This document shows positions 1-7,734 of a stretch of 11,151 nucleotides of DNA, piece after piece. The DNA is taken from positions 1-11,151 of the forward strand of contig JAILAA010000042.1 of the NCBI GenBank assembly GCA_024681875.1, in the 5' to 3' direction. The number at the start of each line of letters is the position of its first letter. The first letter of the stretch is position 1. Made by a program: the position numbers and the translations under genes. The notes below the pieces were generated by a model, which did no database searches, was not told the origin of the DNA, and saw only the letters and a program-made list of their open reading frames with translations. Source of the stretch: Prevotella sp. (lineage in GTDB: Bacteria > Bacteroidota > Bacteroidia > Bacteroidales > Bacteroidaceae).

Positions 1-1737
1 GAGACCTATAACGAGGCTATCAGCCTGACCGTTCACACTCCCGCCGTATTTGATGGTGAGTATTGCCTGATGGATCCCGCTAGCAAGCTGTTCCTGGGCC
101 GTGGTTGTTCCTGGGGCACTGAGGCTGCTGTTGACAAGTACGGTATTCCGTTTAACCTCAAGACCGATGCCGCTGGCGTTTCTTCCATTGAGTTTGTTGA
201 TTGGACCGGCGTTTACTTCTTCAAGACCAACGATAATGGCATGTTTACCGACAATGCTTCTACCGGATGGCAGTTCGTCAAGGTAGCAAACAATGCATAC
301 GCTCTGAAGACCGCAACTGGCGACCTTTATGCAAAAGTTGCCGACGGTACCTATGGTAAATATGTGCACGCAGTGGAAGGCGCTGCCAATGCTACCACTT
401 GGACGTTTGTGACCAAGGCCCAGCGCGATGCAGTCATCGCTGCCTATCCGAAGGAGAACTTGAAGAATGTGCTGAGTGCTGCTGGCCTTTATAATGATGT
501 TCTGGCCTATATTACAGCACATCAACTCTCAATTAATCAAATTGAAACCGCTGTTGCTGCCTACGCAAACGAGAACTATCAGCCGATAGACTGCACTTCA
601 CTCATCGGCACCGCAACCTTCAGTGGCAATAAGGGTGATTGGACATGGAATCAAGTACGTAGTCAAGATAATCAGCCTGCATACGGCAATGGTTTTGCTG
701 AAGTATGGTGCGCTACAGGTAGCTTTACGCAGACCATTGACAAGGCTAACCTGCCCGCTGGCTTCTATAAGGTTACCGTACAAGGTTTTGAGCGCCGTAA
801 GGATGCAGCTACAGCTGCAGCTCTCTATGATGCCGGCTATAATCTCGTTTCCACTTACCTTGCCGCCAATGGCGAGCAGGTGCGATTCACCGACTGGAAT
901 GAGGTGGCTGGCAAGCCGACCAATACAAGCGATGCTGTGACTGCCTTTAACAGTGGCGAGGCTGAGAACTTCGTATTCGTCTATCTCGACGGCAATACCG
1001 ATCTGACCATCACCGTGAAGAAGCCCAACTACATCTGGGACTGCTGGGCCATCTTCAATAACTTCACGCTGACGCGTTACGACGATAAGGTTGTGATGAG
1101 TGAGGATGCTGACTACACCCCGAAGGCAGTTGAAAGAGCTTACGTGGAGCTGAATCGCACCATCAAGGCTGACAAATGGAATTCCTTCGTGGTACCGTTC
1201 GCAATCAGCAATGAAGACCTGAAGGTTGCCTTTGGCGAGGATGTGGAAGTGGCTGAGTACAGCGAGATGGCCGATGGCGAAAACTCTGTCGTTGACTTCA
1301 CAAAGATGGTTACTCCTGCCATTGCTGCTAACACACCTGTGCTGCTGAAGACCTCTACTGCCGGTACACAATATACCTTCATGGAGCGCACCATTACTAC
1401 TGGTGATGCCAAGGTGGAAGGCGCAGCCAACTTCGACTTCGTGGGCACCTACGCTGCAACGACCGACATCGCAGCTGGCGACTACTTCATTAGTGACAAC
1501 GAGCTCTATAAGAGCACTGGTGCAACTACCATCGCCGGCACTCGCGCCTACATCAAGGCTAAGACCGCTGGAGCACGTTTGGTCAACTTCTCTATCGATG
1601 GCGTGACCACCGGTATTGAGGGCATCAAGGCTGCCGATATGGAGAATGGCAATGTCTATAACCTGAATGGTCAGCGCGTGGAGAAGGCTCAGAAGGGTCT
1701 CTTCATCATCAACGGCAAGAAGGTTGTTGTGAAGTAA
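1..1737 (+). CDS. Large secreted surface protein, 3' part, with T9SS-like C-terminal tail
   Basis: The reading frame is open from the first base, so the gene starts upstream of the window; the visible part is 578 codons ending in TAA. The sequence is rich in aromatic residues, Asp, Asn, Gly, Thr and Ala, as in secreted beta-sandwich proteins. A stretch around 630-1080 (GDWTWNQV ... GFYKVTVQGF) has the look of a carbohydrate-binding-like beta-sandwich. A later block (KWNSFVVPF, from about 1175) resembles repeated modules of Prevotella surface proteins. The last ~25 residues (YNLNGQRV ... GLFIINGKKVVVK) match the style of C-terminal sorting domains of the type IX secretion system or related Bacteroidetes anchors. 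I infer an exported, cell-surface or released protein; substrate and activity are unknown. No catalytic motif is recognised in the visible part. The small gene that follows 42 bases later shares its terminator. Confidence 0.8.
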   Translation, partial: ETYNEAISLTVHTPAVFDGEYCLMDPASKLFLGRGCSWGTEAAVDKYGIPFNLKTDAAGVSSIEFVDWTGVYFFKTNDNGMFTDNASTGWQFVKVANNAYALKTATGDLYAKVADGTYGKYVHAVEGAANATTWTFVTKAQRDAVIAAYPKENLKNVLSAAGLYNDVLAYITAHQLSINQIETAVAAYANENYQPIDCTSLIGTATFSGNKGDWTWNQVRSQDNQPAYGNGFAEVWCATGSFTQTIDKANLPAGFYKVTVQGFERRKDAATAAALYDAGYNLVSTYLAANGEQVRFTDWNEVAGKPTNTSDAVTAFNSGEAENFVFVYLDGNTDLTITVKKPNYIWDCWAIFNNFTLTRYDDKVVMSEDADYTPKAVERAYVELNRTIKADKWNSFVVPFAISNEDLKVAFGEDVEVAEYSEMADGENSVVDFTKMVTPAIAANTPVLLKTSTAGTQYTFMERTITTGDAKVEGAANFDFVGTYAATTDIAAGDYFISDNELYKSTGATTIAGTRAYIKAKTAGARLVNFSIDGVTTGIEGIKAADMENGNVYNLNGQRVEKAQKGLFIINGKKVVVK

Positions 1738-1779
1738 TTAATAATATAAATGTATAACCAATAATACAGTTGACATTAT

Positions 1780-1974
1780 ATGAAGAAAAATGCATATTTG
1801 GCTCCTGCCATTAAAGATGCAGAGACAATGACGCCAGAATTGTTGAACGGTGCATCGATAACTGAGGTTACCGGTGACACCGGAGTTGGAATGGGCGAAG
1901 GCGAAGCCCCAACTGAGGCTGATAGCCGTATCAAGAAAGTCTGGGGTAGTGAGGAAAAGGAGGAGGAGTATTAA
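1780..1974 (+). CDS. Small acidic protein (64 aa) of unknown function
   Basis: The ATG at 1780 starts a 64-residue protein with a short basic beginning (MKKNAYLAPAIKDAE), a Gly-rich middle (GDTGVGMGEGEAP) and an acidic end (GSEEKEEEY). It has no signal peptide or membrane segment. Small proteins of this build (a lysine start, then an AP/SP-x-I segment, then a Gly-rich middle and an acidic tail) are common in Prevotella and Bacteroides next to surface-protein genes, but I know of no established function. It lies 42 bases after the surface-protein gene without a promoter of its own that I can see, and directly before a strong terminator, so it is probably the last gene of that transcript. The ELLNGASI segment loosely recalls leaders of small secreted peptides, but there is no clear double-glycine cleavage site. 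I am confident it is a gene because of its isolation and family resemblance, not of its role. Confidence 0.7.
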   Translation: MKKNAYLAPAIKDAETMTPELLNGASITEVTGDTGVGMGEGEAPTEADSRIKKVWGSEEKEEEY

Positions 1975-1999
1975 GCCGCACCACTCTGACTGAATCATG

Positions 2000-2041
2000 T
2001 TTCAGGGCGTCGCCGTCATGGGTGGCGCCCTGAAATTTTTT
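2000..2041 (+). terminator. Intrinsic terminator after the surface-protein operon
   Basis: A hairpin pairs 2000-2014 with 2021-2035 (15 bp, two of them G-U) around the 6-nt loop GTCATG, and is followed by six T (2036-2041). The outer ten pairs, TTTCAGGGCG with CGCCCTGAAA, are perfect. It closes the transcript of the surface protein and the 64-aa gene. Confidence 0.92.
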
Positions 2042-2048
2042 CTAAATG

Positions 2049-2079
2049 TTTGCAGTGAACAGAAAAAGTAGTAACTTTG
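2049..2079 (+). promoter_or_regulatory. Bacteroidetes promoter of the nuclease gene
   Basis: TTTG at 2049-2052 (-33 element) and TAACTTTG at 2072-2079 (-7 element, consensus TAnnTTTG) are separated by 19 bp, the usual spacing for the Bacteroidetes primary sigma factor. Transcription should start near 2086, about 20 bases before the ATG at 2107. The promoter follows directly on the preceding terminator. Confidence 0.8.
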
Positions 2080-2106
2080 CAGGCGCAAGGAAAAAAACAA
2101 AGAAAA

Positions 2107-2952
2107 ATGAGAAAGATCTTCCTGATAGCCCTCATGGGCATAGCAATGTTAGGCGCCTGCCGCCGCAGCGAGACGCAATCGTCGCCGGCGGTGATGAGCA
2201 CCTTCCGGCAGGCTGACGGGGCTTATAGGACTAATGAGGCTGATAGGACTGATAAGGCCAAAGAAGAGCCTGTCGACCTGACGAAGCAGCGTGTGGGACG
2301 TGGCGTGAGCGAGACGTTGCTGAGGCGAAAGAGCTATGTCGCCAGCTATAACAAACGGACACTCTGCCCCAACTGGGTGGCGTGGACGCTGACAAAGGCG
2401 CATACCTACGGCAGCGTGCAGCGTGAGAACGAGCGCTTCGAGGAAGATACCGACGTGCCCACGCCGCGTGCCACCTTCCAAGATTTCTATAACTCGCGCT
2501 ATGACCGCGGTCACATGTGTCCGGCGGGCGACAACAAATGGGACGAGGAGGCGATGACGCAGTCGTTCCTATTGACCAACATCTGTCCGCAGAACCACGG
2601 ACTGAACAAGGAGGACTGGAACGACCTGGAGATGCAGTGCCGCTCGTGGGCGCGCCGCTATGGCGAGCTGACCATCGTCTGCGGACCGCTCTTTGAGGAC
2701 GAAAACCCGCGGAAGATAGGACGCAACCGCGTCACCGTGCCCTCAGGCTTCTTCAAGGTGGTGTGCCGCATGACACCAAAGCCTGCCGCCGTGGGATTCA
2801 TCTTCACCAACGACGGCCACCGTCAGCCTTGGCGCCAGCAGGTCGTTAGCGTGGACGAGGTGGAGCAGCGCACAGGCTTCAACTTCTTCCACATGCTGCC
2901 CGATGACGTAGAGGATGCCGTCGAGGCAGTCAGCACCCTCGAAGAGTGGTAG
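2107..2952 (+). CDS. DNA/RNA non-specific endonuclease, lipoprotein
   Basis: This 281-aa protein belongs to the NucA/Serratia nuclease (beta-beta-alpha metal) family, which cuts DNA and RNA without sequence preference using one divalent metal. The active-site motif DRGH is at residues 133-136. By spacing, H136, N158, Q162, N167 and E175 correspond to Serratia nuclease H89, N110, Q114, N119 and E127, so the catalytic set looks complete. The N-terminus (MRKIFLIALMGIAMLGAC) is a lipoprotein signal with lipobox LGAC and lipidated Cys18. The residues after Cys18 are basic, so a periplasm-facing anchor is more likely than surface display. I chose ATG 2107: the frame extends to a TTG at 2077, but that lies inside the -7 box. 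A linker at residues ~40-52 contains a short in-frame repeat. A role in nucleic-acid scavenging is likely. It is monocistronic, between its own promoter and that of the next gene. Confidence 0.93.
   Translation: MRKIFLIALMGIAMLGACRRSETQSSPAVMSTFRQADGAYRTNEADRTDKAKEEPVDLTKQRVGRGVSETLLRRKSYVASYNKRTLCPNWVAWTLTKAHTYGSVQRENERFEEDTDVPTPRATFQDFYNSRYDRGHMCPAGDNKWDEEAMTQSFLLTNICPQNHGLNKEDWNDLEMQCRSWARRYGELTIVCGPLFEDENPRKIGRNRVTVPSGFFKVVCRMTPKPAAVGFIFTNDGHRQPWRQQVVSVDEVEQRTGFNFFHMLPDDVEDAVEAVSTLEEW
2225..2260 (+). repeat. Two in-frame 18-bp direct repeats in the nuclease linker
   Basis: Two 18-bp units, both beginning ATAGGACT (2225 and 2243), differ at a few positions and encode RTNEAD and RTDKAK. 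They lie in the low-complexity linker between the lipid anchor and the nuclease domain. Being multiples of three, they can vary in number without shifting the frame. Confidence 0.6.
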
Positions 2953-2990
2953 GGTGGTGTGTTAAATAAACTTTAAAAACATGGCGTGTT

Positions 2991-3025
2991 GTGCAAAGTA
3001 TGGTGGAAAAGCCGTAACTTTGCAC
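2991..3025 (+). promoter_or_regulatory. Promoter -7 element inside an inverted repeat, upstream of nif3-like gene
   Basis: TAACTTTG at 3015-3022 fits the -7 consensus and would start transcription near 3029, about 28 bases before the GTG start at 3058. A clear -33 box at normal spacing is missing; TTG at 2989-2991 is 23 bp away. The -7 box overlaps the right arm of a perfect 9-bp inverted repeat, GTGCAAAGT (2991-2999) with ACTTTGCAC (3017-3025), separated by 17 bases, which could be an operator. Confidence 0.6.
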
Positions 3026-3057
3026 TCTCTTAAATATAGATTTAGCGACATAAGAGC

Positions 3058-3858
3058 GTGAAAATAAAGCAAGTGCTGGAAGCCCTTGAAAGATTCGCGC
3101 CCCTGCCGCTGCAGGAGAGCTGGGACAATGCTGGCCTGCAGATTGGGTTGACAGAGGCGGAGGTTTCAGGGGTATTATTGTGTCTGGACGTGACCGAGGC
3201 TATCATCGACGAGGCTGTGGCCAAGGGCTGCAATCTGGTGGTAAGCCATCATCCGTTGCTGTTTCGCGGCCTGAAGCAGGTGAGTGACGCCACCGACGTG
3301 CAGCGCACCGTGCGTAAGGCCATCCTCGGCAACGTGGCGGTGGTGTCGATGCATACCAATCTGGACAATGCCCGTGGCGGCGTGAACTTCAGAATAGCGG
3401 AGCGCCTCGGCCTGCAGCGCGTGCACTTCGGCCTGGAGCCTGAAGACAGCGCACTTAGCGGTTTGCCAGCTGAGAAAGGCCAGTGGGTGATGGGCCAGCT
3501 GCCTCAGCCTATGGACGCCCGTGCCTTCATTGCCCATGTGAAAGACCGCATGGAGGTGAAATGTGCGATGTGCAACGAGTTGCTGCGTCGGCCCATCAGC
3601 AAGGTGGCCATCTGCGGCGGTGCCGGCGACTTCCTTCTCGACGAGGTTATCGCCCAGGGTGCTGACGCCTTCATCACCGGCGAGATGCACTATCACCAGT
3701 ATTTCGGCCATGAACAGCAGCTACAAATCTGTGTCATCGGACATTATGAGAGCGAGCACTTCACTGCCGAACTGCTGCGCGACATCATCCTGCGCGACTG
3801 TCCCTCTGTGCGCTGCGAGATAACAGAGATAAACACGAATCCAATATTGTATCTATAG
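3058..3858 (+). CDS. Nif3-like dinuclear metal centre hexameric protein
   Basis: This is a 266-aa member of the Nif3/YbgI (DUF34) family of cytoplasmic, ring-shaped hexamers with two metal ions per subunit. The biochemical role is unsettled, with metal-dependent hydrolase or metal-handling roles proposed. Visible family features are the start ALERFAPLPLQESWDNAGLQIG (residues ~9-30), the metal pair in SHHPLLF (H64, H65), H99 and D103 in HTNLDN, and H229 and E233 in GHYESEH. These agree in order and spacing with the ligands of E. coli YbgI (H63, H64, D101, H215, E219). The start is GTG at 3058, the only start that keeps the conserved N-terminus. The zinc-ribbon protein gene follows after 60 bases. 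This pairing is, from memory, conserved in Bacteroidetes and some other phyla and suggests a shared function. Confidence 0.93.
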   Translation: MKIKQVLEALERFAPLPLQESWDNAGLQIGLTEAEVSGVLLCLDVTEAIIDEAVAKGCNLVVSHHPLLFRGLKQVSDATDVQRTVRKAILGNVAVVSMHTNLDNARGGVNFRIAERLGLQRVHFGLEPEDSALSGLPAEKGQWVMGQLPQPMDARAFIAHVKDRMEVKCAMCNELLRRPISKVAICGGAGDFLLDEVIAQGADAFITGEMHYHQYFGHEQQLQICVIGHYESEHFTAELLRDIILRDCPSVRCEITEINTNPILYL

Positions 3859-3862
3859 GCCC

Positions 3863-3912
3863 AAGCCCCTGTTTGCGGCCTTCCCCCCTTGGGGGGGATA
3901 AGAGGGGGGCTT
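3863..3912. repeat. C/G-run palindrome between the nif3-like and zinc-ribbon genes
   Basis: An outer pair AAGCCCC (3863-3869) and GGGGCTT (3906-3912) encloses a tight inner pair of C and G runs (3883-3887 with 3892-3896, G run 3891-3897). A second G run lies at 3904-3909. There is no following T run, so a simple terminator is unlikely. The strong structure ends seven bases before the ATG at 3919 and could reduce expression of the second gene. It resembles C/G-rich palindromes often seen between genes in Bacteroidetes. Confidence 0.6.
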
Positions 3913-3918
3913 CATTTT

Positions 3919-4791
3919 ATGGCAAAGAAAGATCCAACCGATCTCTCCGTAGAGGAGAAACTGAAGACACTGTTCCAGTTGCAGACGGCCCTGTCGGCCA
4001 TCGACGAGAAGAAAGCCCTGCGCGGCGAGCTGCCCCTTGAGGTGGAAGACCTTGAGGCAGAGATTGAAGGCCTTACCACCCGCATCGACCGCATCAAGGC
4101 CGAGATTGACGAGTTTGAGCGCGCTATCTCGCAGAAACGCGGCGAAATCATCGAGAGCCAGACCAATGTAGACCGCTACAAGCAGCAGCTGAACGAGGTG
4201 AGAAACAACCGCGAGTTTGACACGCTGTCGAAGGAGATAGAGTATCAGTCGCTTGAGATTGAGCTCTGCAACAAGAAAATCAATGAGGCCATGCGCCGCA
4301 TTGAGGAGAAGAACGTGGAGCTGGACGGCAGCGCCGCCATACTGGAAGAGAAGCAGGGCGACTTAGACGTGAAGAAGAGCGAGCTGGACGAGATTATGGA
4401 CGAGACACGCAATGAGGAAGACAAGCTGCGCGAGAAGGCTCACGAGCTGGAGCAGAAGATTGAACCGCGCTTGCTTACTAAGTTCAAGTCTATCCGCAAG
4501 AGCGCCAGTCCCCGCAACGGACTGGGCATCGTCTATGTGCAGCGTGACGCCTGTGGCGGTTGCTTCAACAAGATTCCGCCTCAGCGGCAGCTCGACATCA
4601 AGATGCACAAGAAGATCATTGTCTGCGAATACTGTGGTCGCATCCTCATCGACCCCGAACTGGCCGGCGTAAAGGTAGAGAAACCCGTGGTGCAGGAGGA
4701 GAAGAAGGCCGCACGTCGCCGTACGACCGGAACTGGCGTGAAGAAGACTTCTTCATCAAAGAAGACCACCGACGCCAGCGACATGGAGTAA
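3919..4791 (+). CDS. Coiled-coil protein with C4 zinc ribbon
   Basis: The 290-aa protein has three parts. Residues ~8-200 are almost entirely heptad-like and charged (E, K, L, I rich), a long coiled-coil hairpin. A C4 zinc ribbon follows, with ligands C212, C215 (CGGC) and C236, C239 (CEYC). The tail (from ~255) is rich in Lys, Arg, Ser and Thr and probably disordered. It belongs to the bacterial 'C4-type zinc ribbon domain-containing' family (zf-RING_7), cytoplasmic and of unclear function, presumed to bind nucleic acid or protein. I chose ATG 3919; the frame extends to a TTG at 3889 inside the C/G palindrome, giving an unlikely GGIRGG extension. Position behind the Nif3-like gene supports joint action. 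The last 36 bases overlap the convergent minus-strand gene. Confidence 0.9.
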   Translation: MAKKDPTDLSVEEKLKTLFQLQTALSAIDEKKALRGELPLEVEDLEAEIEGLTTRIDRIKAEIDEFERAISQKRGEIIESQTNVDRYKQQLNEVRNNREFDTLSKEIEYQSLEIELCNKKINEAMRRIEEKNVELDGSAAILEEKQGDLDVKKSELDEIMDETRNEEDKLREKAHELEQKIEPRLLTKFKSIRKSASPRNGLGIVYVQRDACGGCFNKIPPQRQLDIKMHKKIIVCEYCGRILIDPELAGVKVEKPVVQEEKKAARRRTTGTGVKKTSSSKKTTDASDME

Positions 4792-5232
4792 TGCTTGATA
4801 GTCGGGTATGTCGCTCAGGAATTCGTAGCTGCGGTGGGCATAGTCCATGTGGCAGCAGTAGTGCTGACGACCGTTTGACACGACAAGATAGTCAACATGC
4901 AGCAGGATGTTATAGGCCGTAATCTGGTCGAAGACACGCTGCGTGATGGCCACGTCGGGGGCCTTGTACTCGATAATCATTTGCGGCTGCAATGCGACGC
5001 TGTAGAGCACGGTGTCACATCGCAGCCGCTTCTCGCCTACGCGTAGTTCCTTCTCGTTGGCCATCAATCCCTTAGGATATCCCTTGTGCTCTACCAGGAA
5101 ATGAACGAAGTGCTGACGCACCCATTCCTCAGGCGTCAGTGCTACGTAGCGGCGGCGCAGGAAGTCGAAAATCTCACGCTTACCGTCGCGCTCGCGCCAT
5201 CTGACGTCATAAGGAGGCAGGTTGATGTCCAT
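4756..5232 (-). CDS. HsdR N-terminal domain-like PD-(D/E)XK protein
   Basis: This 158-aa protein resembles the N-terminal nuclease domain of type I restriction enzyme HsdR, but as a stand-alone domain. Visible residues fit a PD-(D/E)XK fold: E60, D73 (RCDTVLY), E88-x-K90 (IIEYKAP), and Q103...Y107 (VFDQITAYN), which corresponds to the QxxxY motif of HsdR-type nucleases. The helicase, methylase and specificity parts of a type I system are absent nearby. Stand-alone proteins of this type are widespread and chromosomal in Bacteroidetes, so housekeeping or repair is as likely as restriction. From memory, the gene is often divergent from holA in this group; here a GH31 gene sits between them. Its 3' end overlaps the zinc-ribbon gene by 36 bases, tail to tail, with no terminator between. 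Confidence 0.85.
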   Translation of the reverse strand: MDINLPPYDVRWRERDGKREIFDFLRRRYVALTPEEWVRQHFVHFLVEHKGYPKGLMANEKELRVGEKRLRCDTVLYSVALQPQMIIEYKAPDVAITQRVFDQITAYNILLHVDYLVVSNGRQHYCCHMDYAHRSYEFLSDIPDYQALLHVAGVGGLL

Positions 5233-5253
5233 TATTTATATAAGTTTATGATG

Positions 5254-5261
5254 CAAAGGTA
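5254..5261 (-). promoter_or_regulatory. -7 element for the HsdR-N-like gene (minus strand)
   Basis: On the minus strand this reads TACCTTTG, a match to TAnnTTTG, 22 bases before the ATG at 5232. No good -33 TTTG is seen at 19-21 bp. It lies about 22 bp from the oppositely directed -7 box of the GH31 gene, so the two promoters share their upstream DNA and may compete. Confidence 0.6.
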
Positions 5262-5283
5262 CTAATAATTGGAGAATTTTTCA

Positions 5284-5291
5284 TATCTTTG
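5284..5291 (+). promoter_or_regulatory. -7 element for the GH31 gene
   Basis: TATCTTTG matches TAnnTTTG and lies 19 bases before the ATG at 5311, giving a very short leader. No clear -33 TTTG is present. The promoter is divergent from that of the HsdR-N-like gene. Confidence 0.6.
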
Positions 5292-5310
5292 TCGCAAAAA
5301 TCCGTGAAAC

Positions 5311-7665
5311 ATGAAGAAAGTATTGTTTTTGGCGGTCTTTATGGCCGTGAGCCTGCTGCAGCTGCGTGCGCAGGACGTGAAGATTGAGTTTGTTACTCCG
5401 TCTATTGTACACATCGTGAAGGGCCAGCCCACCAAGTCATTGGTGGTGACTGCGAAGCCCGGGGATGTTCAATGCTCAACGGCCAATGGCCAATGGAAGA
5501 GCAGTGAGCTGACCGTGCGTAAGGATTCTCAGGGCAACCTGACGTTCCTCACGTCTAAAGGAAAATTGCTGCTGCGTGAGGAGGGCTGGAGCCTTATCAG
5601 GAAGACAATTGATGAGTGGGAGGTGAGTCAGACGTTTAAGCTCGACAAGGACGAGGCCATCTACGGACTGGGCACTATCCAGGACGGCAAGATGAACCGC
5701 CGAGGTGCCCAGAAGCGCATGGAACAGTCGAATCTTGAGGACTTCCAGAACGTGCTGCAGAGCATTAAGGGCTGGGGCATCTACTGGGAGAACTATTCGC
5801 CGACCATGTTTGAGGACAATGCCAAGGGCATGACGTTCACATCAGAGGCCGGACAGGGCATCGACTATTACTTTATGTATGGCGGAAGTGCCGACGGCGT
5901 CATCGCCCAAATGCGCTATCTGACGGGCGATGTACCGATGTTCCCGCTTTGGACTTACGGCTATTGGCAGTCGAAGGAACGCTATAAGACAGCAAGTGAG
6001 ACCGAGGGCATCGTCGACCAGTACCGTGCGCTGAACGTGCCCTTGGACGGCATTATTCAGGACTGGCAATACTGGGGCTCTAACTACCTGTGGAACGCGA
6101 TGGACTTCCTGTCCGAGGACTTCTCCAACGGCAAGCAGATGATTGACAATGTGCACAAGAAGCACGCCCACTTCATGATTTCCATCTGGGCCAGCTTCGG
6201 GCCCCAGACGCAACAGTTCCGCGAACTGAACGAGAAAGGGCTGCTGATGCCCTTCGAGACGTGGCCGCAGAGCGGTATCTCGCATATCTGGCCTCCTGTG
6301 ATGAAGTATCCTTCTGGCGTAAAGGTATATGACGCCTTCCATCCCGAGGCCCGTGCCATCTACTGGAAGTACCTGAAGACGCTCTTCGACTACGGCACCG
6401 ATGCATGGTGGATGGACTCTACCGACCCCGACTTCTTCAATCCCCGTGAGAGCGACTACACTCACAAGGTCTATGGTGGCACCTGGCGCTCACAGCGCAA
6501 TGCCTTCCCGTTGGAGACCGTGCGCGGCATCTACGAGAGCCAGCGCAAGGATTATCCCAGCTCTACGAAACGAGTGTTTATTATGACCCGCTCCTCTTAC
6601 GCAGGTCAGCAGCACTATGGCTCGAATATGTGGAGCGGCGACGTTAACTCGTCGTGGGACATGCTGCGCAAGCAGGTGCCTGCAGGGCTGAGCTTTACGC
6701 TGACGGGCAACCCCAACTTCAACACTGACATCGGCGGCTTCTTCTGTGGCTCCTATAACACCCGCGGCAGTGGCTCGGCTCCGAAGAATCCGCAGTTCCA
6801 GGAGCTCTACGTGCGCTGGATGCAGTACGGGCTGTTCTGCCCCGTTTTCCGCAGTCATGGTGCCGATGCTCCCCGCGAGATCTGGCAGTTCGGCCAGAAG
6901 GGCGAACCCATCTATGACGCCATCGAGAAGCAGATACGCCTGCGCTATCGCCTTATACCTTATATCTATAGCACGGCCTGGCAGGTCACCTCTAATAACG
7001 ATAGCTACATGCGTCCGCTCTTTGCCGACTTCGCTCAGGACAAGAAAGTATGGAACATGACCGACGAATTTATGTTCGGCCGCAGCATCCTCGCCTGTCC
7101 CATCGTTGACCCGCAATATACTGAGGAAAAGATTATCCGCACCAACGCCATGACTGGCTGGGACCGCCAGAACGCGTCCGACGGTTCAGCTGTTGGAACT
7201 ATTGACTTTACCGCCTCAAAGACCGCTACAAAATACCTGCCGAAGGGTGCTACTTGGTATGATTTCTGGACGGGCCAGCGTTATCAGGGCGGAAAGAATG
7301 TTGCTCTGGAGACCGCTATCGACCGTGTGCCGATGTTCGTGCGTGCAGGCAGCATTCTGCCTTTAGGCCCGGAGATGCAGTATGTAGGCGAGAAGACTTG
7401 GGACAACCTAGAGATTCGTGTCTATCCCGGTGCTGATGGTACCTTCACCCTATATGAGGACGAGGGCGACAGCTACAACTACGAGAAAGGCGTCTACAGC
7501 ACGATTCCTTTCCAATGGAATGACCGCACACGCACGTTGACCGTAGGTGAGCGCAACGGCAGCTATCCAAACATGCTGCAGAGCCGCAAGTTCACCGTCG
7601 TGATGCCTGATGGCAGTCAGCAAACCATCAGCTACGACGGCAATGAGATTCAGGTTCGCATGTAG
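5311..7665 (+). CDS. Secreted GH31 family glycoside hydrolase
   Basis: A 784-aa exported enzyme of glycoside hydrolase family 31, which includes alpha-glucosidases, alpha-xylosidases and transglucosylases acting with retention. The signal peptide (MKKVLFLAVFMAVSLLQLRA) is cut probably after Ala20. An N-terminal beta-sandwich (~22-205) is followed by the TIM barrel, which begins near F211 (FPLWTYGYWQSKE) and includes DWQYW at 251. The predicted nucleophile is D369 in WWMDSTDPDF and the acid/base is D444 in WSGDV, 75 residues apart, which is normal for the family. After the barrel come beta domains (PLFADF near 570), ending in a DUF5110-like domain with YEDEGDSYNYEKG. Length and catalytic residues look complete. 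The substrate cannot be told from sequence alone. There is no SusC/SusD pair here, so it is a solitary periplasmic or secreted enzyme rather than part of a polysaccharide locus. A strong terminator closes it. Confidence 0.93.
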   Translation: MKKVLFLAVFMAVSLLQLRAQDVKIEFVTPSIVHIVKGQPTKSLVVTAKPGDVQCSTANGQWKSSELTVRKDSQGNLTFLTSKGKLLLREEGWSLIRKTIDEWEVSQTFKLDKDEAIYGLGTIQDGKMNRRGAQKRMEQSNLEDFQNVLQSIKGWGIYWENYSPTMFEDNAKGMTFTSEAGQGIDYYFMYGGSADGVIAQMRYLTGDVPMFPLWTYGYWQSKERYKTASETEGIVDQYRALNVPLDGIIQDWQYWGSNYLWNAMDFLSEDFSNGKQMIDNVHKKHAHFMISIWASFGPQTQQFRELNEKGLLMPFETWPQSGISHIWPPVMKYPSGVKVYDAFHPEARAIYWKYLKTLFDYGTDAWWMDSTDPDFFNPRESDYTHKVYGGTWRSQRNAFPLETVRGIYESQRKDYPSSTKRVFIMTRSSYAGQQHYGSNMWSGDVNSSWDMLRKQVPAGLSFTLTGNPNFNTDIGGFFCGSYNTRGSGSAPKNPQFQELYVRWMQYGLFCPVFRSHGADAPREIWQFGQKGEPIYDAIEKQIRLRYRLIPYIYSTAWQVTSNNDSYMRPLFADFAQDKKVWNMTDEFMFGRSILACPIVDPQYTEEKIIRTNAMTGWDRQNASDGSAVGTIDFTASKTATKYLPKGATWYDFWTGQRYQGGKNVALETAIDRVPMFVRAGSILPLGPEMQYVGEKTWDNLEIRVYPGADGTFTLYEDEGDSYNYEKGVYSTIPFQWNDRTRTLTVGERNGSYPNMLQSRKFTVVMPDGSQQTISYDGNEIQVRM

Positions 7666-7692
7666 TTGCGGATGTGATATTTGAATTATAAT

Positions 7693-7733
7693 AAAAAATC
7701 CCAAAAGCCATGAGGGGCTTTTGGGATTTTTTT
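7693..7733. terminator. Perfect 17-bp intrinsic terminator after GH31 gene
   Basis: Positions 7693-7709 pair perfectly with 7716-7732 around the loop ATGAGG. The stem has A on its left flank and T on its right, so it could work on both strands. Its T tract runs directly into the holA promoter. Confidence 0.95.
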
Positions 7734-7734
7734 G

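Noticed and set aside
5842..7116. Several long minus-strand open frames inside the GH31 gene, and similar ones inside other genes
   Set aside because: They lie opposite clear, complete coding sequences with known motifs and show no family features of their own.
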